Positions 17,843 to 29,521 are shown, counted from the stretch's first letter. The stretch is DNA of 64,000 nt from Paenibacillus rhizovicinus (GCF_010365285.1 NZ_CP048286.1:5117501-5181500), one strand, 5' to 3'. Numbers and translations are program-made. Notes: a model not told the origin generated them from the letters alone.

Positions 17843-18631
17843 TTATTGCTCGGCCAGCGTACCGAGCTTCTCGCCCATGCGTACTTTCAAGCCGGTTTTC
17901 AAATCGGCGCGAGGGAAGAAGCTGTCGTCCTCGGTGAGCAGCACGACGGTGGAGCCGAATTCGAAATAGGCGAGATCGTCGCCCCGTTCCATCTTGTCGC
18001 GCAGCGGCTGCACGTACTTGATGCTGCTGACGTTCATGGCGCCGACTTTGACGATGGCCGTCTCCGCGCTAGAATGGCGCATGTAGGTGATGAGCCGTTC
18101 GTTGCGGCTGAGCACCCGGCGCATATGGCGGAGGCCGAAATCGTTGACAGGATATACTTTACCCGGCACATGCTCGCGTTCCACGATCGTGCCGGCGATT
18201 GGCGTATGTATGCGGTGGTAATCGGTCGGGCTTAAATAAAGGACCATATAGTAGCCGTTTTTGTAATTCTCCGTGCGCGGCGAGTGGTTCAGCAGCTCCT
18301 CGATCGTGTAATCCTGTCCTTTGACATTCACGATCGTTCCTTGCTCGATAGGGCCGCAGCCTGTAATAAGCGCGTCGACGGGACTGACAAGCGCGTTCGG
18401 ATCCGAATTGACCGGCCGGGCACCGGGTTTCAATCGTCTCGTGAAAAATTCGTTCAGCGTGCTATATTCATGCAGTTGTTTCTCGGCTTCCTGGACAGCA
18501 ATGCCGTACATGCGGGCGAACCTGGGAATAAAATGCCGGCTGGCGGGCGATTGGGCGAATCGGCCCGTTATGCGCGAAATCCATTTGCGCGAGCTAAGCT
18601 CGGTCATGGATCGGAGCAGCCATTTGGTCAT
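17843..18631 (-). CDS. psd: Phosphatidylserine decarboxylase
   Basis: A 262-residue proenzyme that decarboxylates phosphatidylserine to phosphatidylethanolamine at the membrane. The Asp-His-Ser triad is visible: S-P-V-D-A near residue 85, Y-H-R-I-H near 138, and the self-cleavage site F-G-S-T near 225, where the serine becomes the pyruvoyl group. Other family marks are N-E-F-F-T-R near 60 and the K-V-Y-P-V-N segment. Length is as in Bacillus. The ribosome site (GAGAGGA) is rather far from the ATG. It is convergent with the helicase gene. Confidence 0.93.
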   Translation of the reverse strand: MTKWLLRSMTELSSRKWISRITGRFAQSPASRHFIPRFARMYGIAVQEAEKQLHEYSTLNEFFTRRLKPGARPVNSDPNALVSPVDALITGCGPIEQGTIVNVKGQDYTIEELLNHSPRTENYKNGYYMVLYLSPTDYHRIHTPIAGTIVEREHVPGKVYPVNDFGLRHMRRVLSRNERLITYMRHSSAETAIVKVGAMNVSSIKYVQPLRDKMERGDDLAYFEFGSTVVLLTEDDSFFPRADLKTGLKVRMGEKLGTLAEQ

Positions 18632-18780
18632 GCCGGTCGTTCACGTCCTCTCTTGATTAAGGGCAGTTCTGGATGGTCTGGGACTAGTTTGACATATCGC
18701 GGGGTAATTATCAATAGAATACATTCCCACAGGTTTAAGCCGGGCGGCGTTGGCGAATAGTGAGGATGAGGTGATTGACG

Positions 18781-19071
18781 ATGTTTGGAATGATTCTGCT
18801 TGCAACCGTCGTGGGAGGCGCGCTGCTGACTTGGCTGAGGATCTGGAACCGCGGAGCCAGACGAGTGCTGGATCTGCTGGCCGTATTGGCGTACATATTG
18901 TTTTTTACCGAAGCGGCCCATGCGATCATGAAGACGCTGCTGGACGATACCGTGTTCATGACGCAGGTGCACGAGGTGCTGCTCAGTTGGCCCTTTCTGA
19001 TTAGCGGCAGCTATATGGGCCCATATGGCATGAGCCTGCTGTTTGCGCAGCTGCGGACGCGGGACAAATAG
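18781..19071 (+). CDS. Small conserved membrane protein, unknown function
   Basis: A 96-residue hydrophobic protein with about three membrane segments (residues 1-18, 30-50 and 70-90) separated by short charged loops. I do not recognise a named family. ATG 18781 is six bases after GAGGTGA; a TTG two codons upstream is less likely. It is on the same strand as the CotSA-like gene that follows about 110 bases later, so the two may be co-transcribed. Confidence 0.65.
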   Translation: MFGMILLATVVGGALLTWLRIWNRGARRVLDLLAVLAYILFFTEAAHAIMKTLLDDTVFMTQVHEVLLSWPFLISGSYMGPYGMSLLFAQLRTRDK

Positions 19072-19179
19072 TTGGGCGAACCAACGCGCGGCGAATCAGG
19101 CAGATGGCGGTTGCCGGCTTGGCATTCCGGCGTATGCTGTAACAGCACATTTTCTATCTGGAGAGGCGGTCTGCGCGCC

Positions 19180-20331
19180 ATGGATAAACCCAAAGTCGCA
19201 TTTGTGACGCCGGGTACGTTTCCTCTGCCGTCCCTGAATAGCAGCTCCGTCGAGCGTGTCGTGGAAAAGACCGTGCCGCTGCTCGTTCCGCATGTCGAAG
19301 CGCATATTTACGGGCGTATCAGCCGTTCGCTCGGCAAGCGGGGCAACGTTGGCGGTGCGGCGATCGAACGATTCCCGGCGGCTAACAAGCAGCGCTACAT
19401 CAAATGCGTGAAACGCGCGGTCGGCAAGCTTCGGCCCGACGTGCTGCAGGTGGAAAACCGTCCCCGTTACGTGCTTAAGCTGAAGCAGCTGAAGCCTTCG
19501 AGGCCAATCTGGTTGAATCTGCACTCCAACACCTTTATCCGGGAGCGGGCGATTCCGCTTCGGACCTTGTCCAAATGTTTTCATGCGGCTGAACGCATTA
19601 TCGTCAATAGCGAATTTCTGAGAGAAGATGCGGCGAGTCGCGTGCCGGCGTGCGCGGATAAGCTGAGGGTCGTCTACCCCGGGGTGGACGTAGAACGGTT
19701 TCCGTCCCAGTATTCGGCTGCCGGGGCCTTGCAGCGCGCGGAGCTCCGTACGAAGCGGAAATGGCTCGGGCGCAGCGTCGTGCTGTTCATGGGCCGGCTG
19801 CAGGAAATCAAAGGCGTGCATCATCTGCTCAAGCTGATGCCGCAGCTCATAAAAGAACATCCGTCGGTGCTGCTCGTGATCGTTGGCGGCGCATTCTACG
19901 GTTCGTACCGGACCACGGCTTACGTTCGCCAGCTTCATCGGATAGGGCGGTCGATGAAAGGGCATGTGGTTTTCGTCCCGTACGTGCCTTATTCCGAAGT
20001 GCCGAGCTGGTTTCTCGGAGCCGATGTTGCGGTCGTTCCGTCCGGGAACCGGGAGGCGTTCGGACTCGTGAACGTGGAGGCGATGGCTTGCGGCCTGCCG
20101 GTCGTCGCGACCCGCGCTGGCGGGATGAAGGAGATCATCGACCATGGCGTGACAGGTTACATGGTGGATCCCGAGCATGTCGTAGCGGAGATGCGCTCGC
20201 GTCTGCTGGAACTCTTATGCAACGACCAGCTGCGTCGGGAAATGGGCCTGCAGAGCCGCCAACGGGTGGAGCAGCACTTCACGTGGCAGCACTCCGCGAA
20301 CCGCTGGCTGGAGCTTTTGTCGGAGAGGTAA
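19180..20331 (+). CDS. GT4-family glycosyltransferase, CotSA-like spore coat protein
   Basis: A 383-residue retaining glycosyltransferase of the GT-B fold. The N-terminus (V-T-P-G-T-F-P-L-P-S and S-S-S-V-E-R-V-V-E-K near 8-35) resembles the B. subtilis spore coat protein CotSA. The C-terminal half has G-R-L-Q-E-I-K-G-V near residue 205 and the donor-binding E-x7-E motif (E-A-F-G-L-V-N-V-E, about 290-298). ATG 19180 follows GGAGAGG at a long spacing of 13 bases. A terminator lies about 100 bases after the gene. Likely acts in the mother cell during spore coat assembly; the sugar is unknown. Confidence 0.8.
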   Translation: MDKPKVAFVTPGTFPLPSLNSSSVERVVEKTVPLLVPHVEAHIYGRISRSLGKRGNVGGAAIERFPAANKQRYIKCVKRAVGKLRPDVLQVENRPRYVLKLKQLKPSRPIWLNLHSNTFIRERAIPLRTLSKCFHAAERIIVNSEFLREDAASRVPACADKLRVVYPGVDVERFPSQYSAAGALQRAELRTKRKWLGRSVVLFMGRLQEIKGVHHLLKLMPQLIKEHPSVLLVIVGGAFYGSYRTTAYVRQLHRIGRSMKGHVVFVPYVPYSEVPSWFLGADVAVVPSGNREAFGLVNVEAMACGLPVVATRAGGMKEIIDHGVTGYMVDPEHVVAEMRSRLLELLCNDQLRREMGLQSRQRVEQHFTWQHSANRWLELLSER

Positions 20332-20433
20332 CGAATAAAGGTGGCAGAATTGTAAGAAAAAGGTTGAAATTTGTCGGTATCTTACGTAATATAAGAATTA
20401 GTTTTGGGACGATTTGGAGTCTCATGCAACAGG

Positions 20434-20484
20434 AAGCACCTGTTTGCAGGCTGGTTTATTCAGCTTGCACGCAGGTGCTTTTTT
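20434..20484 (+). terminator. Rho-independent terminator after the CotSA-like gene
   Basis: AAGCACCTG (20434-20442) pairs with CAGGTGCTT (20472-20480), followed by TTTT. Confidence 0.85.
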
Positions 20485-20560
20485 GCGTATTCGCGTGGTG
20501 GGGCCTTGAAAATTTTGGGGATTTTTTAGCGTGGCAGGTATCGTCGAAATCTAGCAAACA

Positions 20561-20664
20561 ATGGTAATATATGTTAGTTGATCGAGTCCTATGAGCCTAG
20601 TTCGCTTCGCCTAGGGAATCCGGGCTTGAAAGGCTATTAGAGACGATTACCATTACTCGGGAGG
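20561..20664 (+). promoter_or_regulatory. Promoter and structured leader of the stalk-domain gene
   Basis: TGGTAATAT (20562-20570) is a possible extended -10. The 90 bases that follow contain a hairpin (CCTAG with CTAGG near 20596-20616), and ATGGTAAT (20561-20568) is perfectly complementary to ATTACCAT (20646-20653), just before the ribosome site GGGAGG (20659-20664). I do not recognise a known riboswitch class. Confidence 0.35.
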
Positions 20665-20672
20665 TTTTTCAT

Positions 20673-21596
20673 ATGAACATGAACAAATTTACGATGGCTG
20701 TGGTTGGCGCGACACTTTTAGCTAGTAGTTTGGCTGGTGGAAGTTCGGCCATTGCTGCGGAAAAAGCAAAGATTACAAAGGTAGATATGCCCATTAAGCT
20801 GCTCTACAACGCGCGCCAACTACCGACTGACGTGCAACCAGAGAGTGTAAATGGGACGACTCTAGTACCCCTGCGTGTTGTATCGGACAAGCTTGGCGGC
20901 AAGCTAACGCTGACGGGAAAGAATATCCGCATTGTGAAGGGGAAGAGTACCCTCTCACTTACGATAGGAGCGTCGACAGCATCGATTAACGGCAAAACGA
21001 CCAGGCTGGCTGTGCCGGTGAAGGTGGTTAAGGGGAGGACGTTGGTGCCGCTGCGTGTGGTGAGTGAGGGGTTGGGTGTCGCGGTTGAGTGGGACAGTAT
21101 ATTGCAGTTTGTATGGATTGGCAGTAAAGACGTGCCTAATATAAGGGACATTAGGCAACCAGTTGATTTCGAACCATATCTGACTTATTTCAATGATTCC
21201 GACTTTTTGGCGAAAAGTGGAATGGGGATATATGAGAGAACCTATATAGTGGATGCATCCGATTTACCATATAAAGATGATGTGATGACAACTTATCGTA
21301 TGGATCTTGCACATGATCAAAATAATCATCTTTATTTGCAAACGATCGTGAATACTCGTGCTTCAATGGCACCATCTTACTATTATCTTTCAAAACAAAA
21401 ACCTGTTGTTGCATATGGATTGAATTACCTAACAAAAATACCTAAAAAAGGAATTCACTTTTACTATAACGATACGAGTAAAATCGGCGGTACGTTGAAT
21501 AGCTTAAAAAAATATGAGTATTTCGATGTTCGAAAGGGACTCATAGTAAATAGCAAAGAGATGGCTAAGGTTATGATGAAAAATCCATGGAGGTAA
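20673..21596 (+). CDS. Secreted stalk-domain (copper amine oxidase N-like) protein
   Basis: A 307-residue secreted protein with a signal peptide (residues 1-29, probable cut after A-I-A-A). Two copies of the stalk-domain motif L-V-P-L-R-V-V-S occur at about residues 63-70 and 124-131, each in the setting V-N-G-T-T or V-K-G-R-T, as in the copper amine oxidase N-terminal domain that is abundant in Paenibacillus surface proteins. The last 160 residues are unfamiliar. GGGAGG lies eight bases before ATG 20673. Its stop overlaps the ribosome site of the next gene, so the two are translationally coupled. GC content drops in the second half. Confidence 0.82.
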   Translation: MNMNKFTMAVVGATLLASSLAGGSSAIAAEKAKITKVDMPIKLLYNARQLPTDVQPESVNGTTLVPLRVVSDKLGGKLTLTGKNIRIVKGKSTLSLTIGASTASINGKTTRLAVPVKVVKGRTLVPLRVVSEGLGVAVEWDSILQFVWIGSKDVPNIRDIRQPVDFEPYLTYFNDSDFLAKSGMGIYERTYIVDASDLPYKDDVMTTYRMDLAHDQNNHLYLQTIVNTRASMAPSYYYLSKQKPVVAYGLNYLTKIPKKGIHFYYNDTSKIGGTLNSLKKYEYFDVRKGLIVNSKEMAKVMMKNPWR

Positions 21597-21598
21597 AT

Positions 21599-24500
21599 AT
21601 GAATAGTAAATTCAAACAAATCGTTGCTATTATCGGAGCTATAGCGATAATAGCAACTTTGTTTCCTTCAAAGTTTATGGAGCATGTATCGGCTAGTGGA
21701 AATCCGACCGTTCAGCCGGTAAGAGAGCGAGGTAATTATCCCGTCGGGGATTATAAAAATTCGAACATGCGCTACGCCGTTGGATTTGTGTATGAGGATA
21801 TATGGTCAGATTCATCAGGAGGGAACTGGAGTCCTGATCCTCCCAATAGAACAGGTGTCACGATAACGAATCCCTATACATTTACGTTTTCCGGTCGCAC
21901 AGTAAAAAATGTAAATGTTACCCCTTTTTCAGCGGTTTCACAGAGAGATACTGGTATTTTTTATGATTCGAGGGGACAATATTTCGACGATTATAGTCCG
22001 TATGTGGGTAGCAACCCATCGGTTCCGACCAAATCGGGCGTGTCAGGATTAAATACAAGCTCGGTTTCGTTAAACGTTACTATGAAAGGTGATTTAATAA
22101 GTGCTGAAACTTATGATCTTAGATCATTAGAAAGCGCTTGTGGTGGCTGTTCGCCTAACGTCAACGGTTATCGTTACTACTTCCCAGTAATGTTCGCTTT
22201 CGAACTCAACGGTCGAATGGAAGTCCATTACAAATTGACAGATGGAACTAATATCGATAGCGACTTTAAGGGTCAGTCGACTGATATGGGAAGCGTTCCT
22301 GTATCTATCACTCCCGAGACCAATCCGAAATATGATTATGTCGGTTATAAAAAAAGCACGGAAGGTTCGCCATCAGGCGGAAGTATCGTATCAGAAAACC
22401 CACCTACTGTCGTCTATGATGCGACGTATGACATTTACTATTTAAACTTGTACTATGAACCGAAATCTACCGACGGCAAAATCATCATCAAACACTTCGA
22501 TATGGCCGGCAACAGCCTAGACGGCGTAGCGGGACTGAATAATAGAGAACAATTATTGAAAGAAAACACGCCATATTCCTTCACCCATGATGCGCCGGCA
22601 GCCGGTTCCGGTTACACCTATCAAGGCTATAAAAAATCCACGTCCGGAAGCGCTCCGGGCGATCCGCTCTTCGCACCGCCCGCCGAGTATAACCTGGGCA
22701 CGTACACCAAGGCAGCTTTTCCGAACACGGTCTACCTCTATTATTTCTACGATAACCCTGCAGCCCCCACCGATGGGAAAGTCATCATCAAGCACTTCGA
22801 CCTGAACAACAACAGCTTGGACGGTGTGGCCGGATTAAGCGATCGGGAAGCGATTTTAAAAGAAAATACGTCCTATCCGTTCAAACACGATGTCCCGTCT
22901 GCCGGTTCCGGTTACACTTATGCGGGCTATAAGAAATCCACGTCGGGCAGCACGCCTAGCGGTACTATGGTTAATGCCGACTATAATCTTGGCGTCTACA
23001 CAAGGGCTGCATTCCCCAATCCAGTCCAAATCAATTACTACTACGACATTAATATGGCCGGAAAGGTCAATATTCGGCATATGGTTCGCAGCGGCCCAAC
23101 CGGTACATACACGCAGCAGCAAGAACAGGTCATCCCGATTGCTTCATTACCATTTAGCGCTTCCTATAGTCCTGATTCAAAGTATGGGGTAAGTAAGGGC
23201 AGTAACTTATCATATGTCTCTTTTTCCAATACAGAAACGACGAAGATGAGTCAATCGGTATCGCTGACCCCATCGTTAACGGGAGCCTATATCACGTTCT
23301 ACTATGAAATGCCCGTTGACTTTACGGGGGATTTTGATGTCATTGACCCGAAAATCCCGTACAAAACCACCTTTAAGCTTCATCCGAAAAATTTCTATCT
23401 GAACGGGTGCACGTATATATCGCATACCTGGAGATTTAGCCGAGATGGCTTTGACTGGACAAGCAGTCCTCAAACCAGTCAATCAGCAGATATGACGTTT
23501 ACGTATGCAAATTACCCTTCCGTACTGGGCGTTGGAACGCAGCTAGTGTATTTGAAGATCACGACGAGCTGCGGCGATTCGAGCTGGATCGGTCCGAAGA
23601 CCTTGGAAATGACGGGACCGGCGAACAATCATCCGCCTGAGTTTCAAATTGCTTTTGTCTCCCCGAGCAATCCTACGAAGCCATTGACGCAAATTTCCGA
23701 AGGCTCCGTTCTGGATCTGGTCGTCATTCAAGATCCTACGGTGCCGACGCCAACCGATCCGGACGGAGATACGATTACATTTGATGGTTTTAAGTTTGCT
23801 GAAGGAGATGCTTGGATCCAGTCGATACCGAGCAAAGGGCAAAATCATTATCTCCAGTACGTCAATATCCCGATGGACGTTCGTGGATATCATAGCATTA
23901 CGGCCACGATGCATGACACGTTCGGAGCGATAGCGACGGCATCGACATCCATTACGATTGTTCCGCCGAATCCTGTTCCGATTATCGACGGTCCCGATAA
24001 AGTAGTAGAGGGAAGACCCTTATCGGGGCCGTTTACCAGCGATCGCAGCTACAGCCCGATTGATGGCCGCACGATTAACCATACGCGCGACGAGTGGACG
24101 AATGTCCATGAGGTGTACACGACGATAGGTACGGAGAAGATCACATTGGACGTTTATGATTCCATTGGTCTGAAGTCGCTTGCGCCGGCCCAGCACACGC
24201 TAACCGTATTGGAGGACTTGCCGCCCATTCCGCAGCTGGAGTATACGAGCCCGAACATTCGGAATGCGGATGTGCCGTTCAAAGATACGTCCTATTCACC
24301 GGATGGCGACAAGCTCGTGATAAACAATGTCAGCTATCGGTATGATTCGGACAACGACGGCATTTATTCCGACGAAACGTTGGTCTCCGTCACCATGAAT
24401 GCCAATAAAGAATTTACATTCCATCCTACCCGCGTCGGTAAATATAAGTTCTACGTGGATCTGAAAGAGGATTGGGGCAAAATGGCGAACGGAGTATTCG

Positions 24501-27007
24501 ACTTCGAAGTCATCAATGATGCGCCGAGCGTAAACTTTGATATTTCGAGCGAAACCAAAAACCCGGTTCCAATCATTCCAATTCCGTTAAAAGGGAACGC
24601 GTTAACAAGTGTCGGCTGGAATAATAGTGACTTCAAAACCGCTTTAAAGGGCAGCAGTTTTAACTATAATGCGGCAACCGGAGCGCTTGTGCATTCCCCT
24701 ACTAACTTTGGAAGGTTCAGTACAACTATAGCTCCAACAAAAAATGTATCCGTTGTAGATCTACAACCATATGGATACTATACGGATATTTCCTCAACCT
24801 ATGTAAGAGGGGCTGATTGGGATTTAGGCAATGGTTATATTGCTAAAAACGAACTCACTGGTGATAGGGGATCTGAAACTACAAGAATCTATCATCGGGA
24901 TTCTTCTGGCACACTCACCTTTATCGTGAAGCGTGATAATGTTGATCTGGTCATAGGAGTAGATTCCATCAACCAGCTTGTATATACGAGAGGTTATAAT
25001 CCGGGGACGTCCTATGAGTCAATTGCGACTTATACAATGGCTAGTTTTATAAATCCCTCAGGAGCACCATCGAGTGTATCCTATCAAGCTGTTATTAATG
25101 GGAATCGAATAGATCTTACAAATGACCTGAATCGATATCTATATTTACCTACCGCTTTTGGTGACGTTATGTACTATCAGGTCTACGCGGGGATAAATTA
25201 TTTTTTGGGAACGAAGAAACTATTTAATTGGGGGGGAAATACTCCAACAAATACAAAGAGCTATGGCTACATGTATACTTCCACCAGTAGCATTTTTGAT
25301 TATGTTTATAATAGTTATAACCCTGATTTGAAAATGAGATATAATTTTTATACTAACTATAGTTATTATATTTTCAATCCTATTACTGATGGAAATGAAT
25401 ATAGTGGCTCATCTCCTTCCACTGGCAACATACGAGATGATTTTGTGTCAACGTACAATTATTTATATCCAACTTACGATGGTAAATACGTCGTATCCAG
25501 CCAAGGGAAAGTATACAAAACTTCGGATCAAAGTCGGGTTTTTACTCTAACTGGAGGTACTTATGCTTATGATATTTACGGTGTAACTCCTTCCAACATA
25601 GTCTACGGATTGAACGGGACTATGCTCAAAGGATTTTCTGTGAATAGTGACGGATCGTTAACTCAGAAATGGAGTTATACCCTGGCAAATGGTGTAAACA
25701 CATTAACTGCAAAACTAGCAGATAACTCCGCAGGTTTGATTATTTTAGAAAGAAGCTCAGTAAGCAATTACACCGTTAGCCGTATAGATTTAGGTACAGG
25801 GAAGAAAACCGTTATAGCTGCTTTAAATCCAGCCTCCTATACCGGAAACGGTAATCCTAGTATTTCATTGCAAGATGATGGGACGATGAAAGTCGCGTTT
25901 ACAGCTTCTGGATGGACTGCGGGGAAAACTAGATATAATCAAACTTATTTAATAAGTTCGTCTGAAAACACGTCCATGAATGAAGCATTAAGTTCGCAGA
26001 ATCAACTGTTAAACAGCAGTCTGCATCTGAAAAACATGATGATCAACTACAAAATCAAAATGAATCTCGGGGTTGGAGGTAACGTATTCTCGGGCTTCAG
26101 CTTCGGCGTACAGGATAACTCGAATATGTATCGGGTAGAGCAGAATGCTCAGAAGTTGCAGCTTGTGAAGGTAGAGGGCGGGCATCGGACCGTCATCCAG
26201 TCCATGCCGTTCAGTTTCAAAACGTACCAAACCTATCAGATGAAGATCACTACGCTGGACAAAAAAATCAAGGTGTACGTTGACGGCGTTCCGATGATCG
26301 ATGTCTTCGACGATACGTTCGGAGACGGGCAGTTCGGGCCGTTTTCGGAAATTCCGCGTACAGAGTTTTTTAACATGAGCTATTCCGATCTGCAAGATAG
26401 GAGCGTTACGTCCAAAATGCAAGGCGTTGCGCTTGTCGGGCAAGACATGGCGTACACCATTACGAACGACGATGCCGAGAAGGATCCGATGATTGCCAGC
26501 TTAACGGAATGGACGTACAACAAAGTGAAGGAGAAGTTCTTGGATGCCGGAGACGGCAAGTCTGGCCCTTCGTCCTTCAGCGGCAAGGTCTATCAGAAAC
26601 CGGTCATGCAGCTGGATAAGGTTGGCGTGTATGATGTGACATACAAGACGGTTGATGATCCGAATCCGAATTTTCTTTATCCGTCCAGCGCCTTCGCCGA
26701 GTATCGCAAGCCGTCCAACAAGGCTGTCCGAACGCTGATCGTCCATCGCCCTCCGGTAGTGGACTACGATGTCAGCGTGAATGCAGACCGCACCGTCAAA
26801 TGGACGGATCGCAGCCATGACCCGGACCGATATTTGAGCGCAACAAACTACTCTACAGAGGCAACAGGGATTGATTACCTACAGACAAAAGGGATATTGG
26901 AAAAAAAGTTTTACTACATCACGCCTTCCGGCGATTACGTAGCTACGAAGCTGGTAACGCCGAAAGAAGCCGGTACCTACACAGTTGGGCTTGCGGTCAA
27001 GGATGAG
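21599..27007 (+). CDS. Giant secreted surface protein, exon 1 (interrupted by group II intron)
   Basis: This exon encodes 1,803 residues and continues in 29606-30970 after splicing, for a total of about 2,257. A signal peptide (1-34) leads. Four related modules with a Y-K-K-S-T-x-G-S motif follow (about 209-575); the central two are an exact 300-base repeat unit (starts at 22471 and 22771) and look MucBP-like. Then come PKD/Ig-like segments (about 690-985), a Tyr/Ser/Asn-rich, AT-rich region suggestive of a beta-propeller (about 1000-1470), a lectin-like jelly roll (about 1475-1600), and more PKD-like repeats. ATG 21599 is preceded by GGAGGT; an upstream ATG (21587) overlaps that site. Unspliced, the frame would stop at 27028. 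Confidence 0.82.
22471..23070 (+). repeat. Two tandem 300-base module repeats within the surface protein gene
   Basis: Segments starting at 22471 and 22771 (period 300 bases, 100 residues) share K-H-F-D, N-S-L-D-G-V-A-G-L and G-Y-K-K-S-T-S-G-S blocks. Flanking modules at about 22225-22470 and 23050-23320 are diverged relatives. Confidence 0.85.
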
Positions 27008-27708
27008 GTGCGACTTGTTCTGCTATAACCCATACTCATGGGGAAATGCAGAGGTTCAATGAACCTAACTTTATGATTGAGGATGGGAATGAGGAAACCA
27101 CGTATACCGAAACCATCCCGCTAATATTCCTGCGTGCGTCTTACAGGCAGATGCAAGATGTACGAAGCCAGGTGAAGTCGGCTGAACGGAAGCTAAAGCC
27201 ACCGCAAGGAAGGTATGCTTACGGATAGGTCGGGCGGCTGAAAAACAGGCTATGGTGAGAATGTTCCCTACGGAACTGACGAACTGCTGAATGTACGGGT
27301 CTAGATTCGACACTATACGGAAACGTATAGCCCAACAAACGTTGGGGTGAACCGGCGAAAAGTAAGATATTTCGTCTATGAAATTCGTCGCACCGGACTA
27401 TGGCGGTGGAGCGTTCACAGGCTCAAAGGCAGCACCTACGGCTATGTATGGATAGCTAAATCATGAGGAACAAGGAAAACAAGGAACGTCGAAATAAGGA
27501 CTGCTATCCGAGACGGTTGCTATAAGGTGTAATAGCCGAAATGCATTAATCCTTGTGAGAGTAGGGGCACGACTGATGAAACGCTTGTAATGAGCGTGGA
27601 GGAACAGCCCCAAGTCTTCAAAGATAAAGAACAAATTTTCCAAACGTGAACTGCACCGATCAGGTAAGAACGTGGGAACATCGTTGTCCGAAGGGATAAG
27701 ATGCCACA

Positions 27709-29502
27709 GTGCAGGCTCTAAGATATTGGGACTATTACGACATGACAGGAACCTTCACGAATTTGCATGAGAGAGCTAAACGGAAGCAATCTTTCGATGA
27801 CCTATATCCTATCATTACGTCGAGAGAAAACATTCTACTGGCATATCGAATGATGAAAGCGAATGAAGGCTCCATGACTGCTGGAACAGATGGTAAGACA
27901 ATTGCTGACATTAAGAAGTTGACTGACACTGAGGTAGTAAATCTAATCCAAAACAAGCTAGAAAACTATAATCCAAAGGCTGTCAGACGTGTCTTTATCC
28001 CTAAGCCCAACGGCAAACAAAGACCGCTTGGTATCCCGTGTATCATTGACCGAATCATTCAAGAATGCTTCAAACAAGTTCTTGAACCAATTGCAGAAGC
28101 TCATTTCTTCAAACATAGTTATGGATTTCGACCTCTTCGCTCTACGCATCATGCGATAGCGAGGGTGCAGCATTTAATTAATCATGCCGATCTCCATTTT
28201 GTTGTAGATATCGACATAAAAGGCTTCTTCGATAATGTCAATCACACGAGGCTCATCAAGCAACTCTGGAACATGGGAATAAGAGATAGAAGGGTTCTGC
28301 GTATCATAGGTAAGATGCTAAAGGCTGAAATATCAGGAGAAGGAAGACCGACTAAAGGCACGCCGCAAGGTGGCATCCTATCTCCACTTCTGTCTAACAT
28401 TGTCCTGCATGATCTCGATATGTGGGTAGCCGGGCAATGGGAAAAGTTCGAGAGTCACTTCCCTTTCAAGCATAACGAGAACAGGTTGCGCGCTCTCAAA
28501 CGTTCCAATCTAAAAGAAGGATATATCGTCCGATACGCAGATGATTTCAAAATCATCTGTCGTGATTGGAAGTCAGCCGAAAAGTGGTACCATGCTGCCA
28601 GACTTTACTTAAAAGACCGTCTGCAACTGGACATCTCGCCGGACAAGTCGCAAATTGTGAATCTAAGAAAAAGAAAATCTGAATTCTTGGGATTCACGAT
28701 CAAAGCGACGAAAAAGGCGAATAAGCGAGTAGCCCATACCGGGATAAACGCCAAAAAGAAGGCGCAAATCAAGAAAGAAGCAAAGGAACGTATCGAGAAA
28801 ATACGTCGATACCCAAATGCAGGAAATGCGCTCGCTTATAATAGTTTCGTTCTTGGATTACATCTCTACTTCAAAAAGGCAACTCATGTATGCAACGCAT
28901 TCTCACGTCTTGCCTACGATCTCAGAACGTTCATGTTCAATCGTATCCTAAAGGTCGGAATATATGAGCATCCAAGCAATCCGCCGCCATCCTATTTAAA
29001 GTTTTACAAAACAAGTTGGAAAACCTATAGGGTAGGGCGAGTGTACTTATACCCACTCGGTCAAGTGAATACGGAAACGAATCTAAATTTTGATCCTAGA
29101 CTTTCCATATTCACTGAAGAAGGACGAAAAATGGTACACAGAAGCCTAAGGCCGGATGTGCAGACGGAAATCATTAACCTTATGAACTCAAATATTCCAA
29201 ATCGTAGTATTGAATATATGGATAATCGAATTAGTCGATACAGTATGAAAATGGGGAAATGCGAAATAACAGGTCAATTCCTGTATGCAACTACCGTTCA
29301 CTGTCATCACTTTCTTCCAACCAATCTAGGTGGAACAGACAAGTTCAATAATCTGAGAATCATCCACAAAGATATCCATAAACTCATTCATACTACAGAT
29401 CACGATACGATAATGTCACTCAAGACTAGGTTCGATCTATCGGACAACATGGTCAAGATATTAAACCAATATCGGAAAATGAGTAACATGGAACTTATTT
29501 GA
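27709..29502 (+). CDS. ltrA: Group II intron reverse transcriptase/maturase with HNH endonuclease
   Basis: A 597-residue intron-encoded protein. The reverse transcriptase domain (about 60-330) has R-R-V-F-I-P-K-P-N-G-K-Q-R-P-L-G, G-F-R-P, G-T-P-Q-G-G-I-L-S-P and the catalytic Y-A-D-D-F near 275. A maturase (X) domain follows (about 370-460), then an HNH-type endonuclease: C-E-I-T-G near 517 and H-C-H-H-F-L-P-x-N-L-G-G-T-D near 531-545. The complete set supports retrohoming and splicing help. The start is uncertain: GTG 27709 follows AAGGGAT; ATG 27742 is alternative. Its AT-rich codon use differs from the host gene. Confidence 0.93.
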   Translation: MQALRYWDYYDMTGTFTNLHERAKRKQSFDDLYPIITSRENILLAYRMMKANEGSMTAGTDGKTIADIKKLTDTEVVNLIQNKLENYNPKAVRRVFIPKPNGKQRPLGIPCIIDRIIQECFKQVLEPIAEAHFFKHSYGFRPLRSTHHAIARVQHLINHADLHFVVDIDIKGFFDNVNHTRLIKQLWNMGIRDRRVLRIIGKMLKAEISGEGRPTKGTPQGGILSPLLSNIVLHDLDMWVAGQWEKFESHFPFKHNENRLRALKRSNLKEGYIVRYADDFKIICRDWKSAEKWYHAARLYLKDRLQLDISPDKSQIVNLRKRKSEFLGFTIKATKKANKRVAHTGINAKKKAQIKKEAKERIEKIRRYPNAGNALAYNSFVLGLHLYFKKATHVCNAFSRLAYDLRTFMFNRILKVGIYEHPSNPPPSYLKFYKTSWKTYRVGRVYLYPLGQVNTETNLNFDPRLSIFTEEGRKMVHRSLRPDVQTEIINLMNSNIPNRSIEYMDNRISRYSMKMGKCEITGQFLYATTVHCHHFLPTNLGGTDKFNNLRIIHKDIHKLIHTTDHDTIMSLKTRFDLSDNMVKILNQYRKMSNMELI

Positions 29503-29521
29503 TCTTATCGCTTGAAGATGG

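Noticed and set aside
20561-20664. Known riboswitch (c-di-GMP, c-di-AMP, SAM, preQ1) before the stalk-domain gene
   Set aside because: I could not match the conserved cores of any of these classes; only a generic structured leader is reported.
27014-27708. Small open frames between the surface-protein exon and the reverse transcriptase
   Set aside because: This is the folded intron RNA (domains I-IV); none of the frames has a ribosome site or sensible product.
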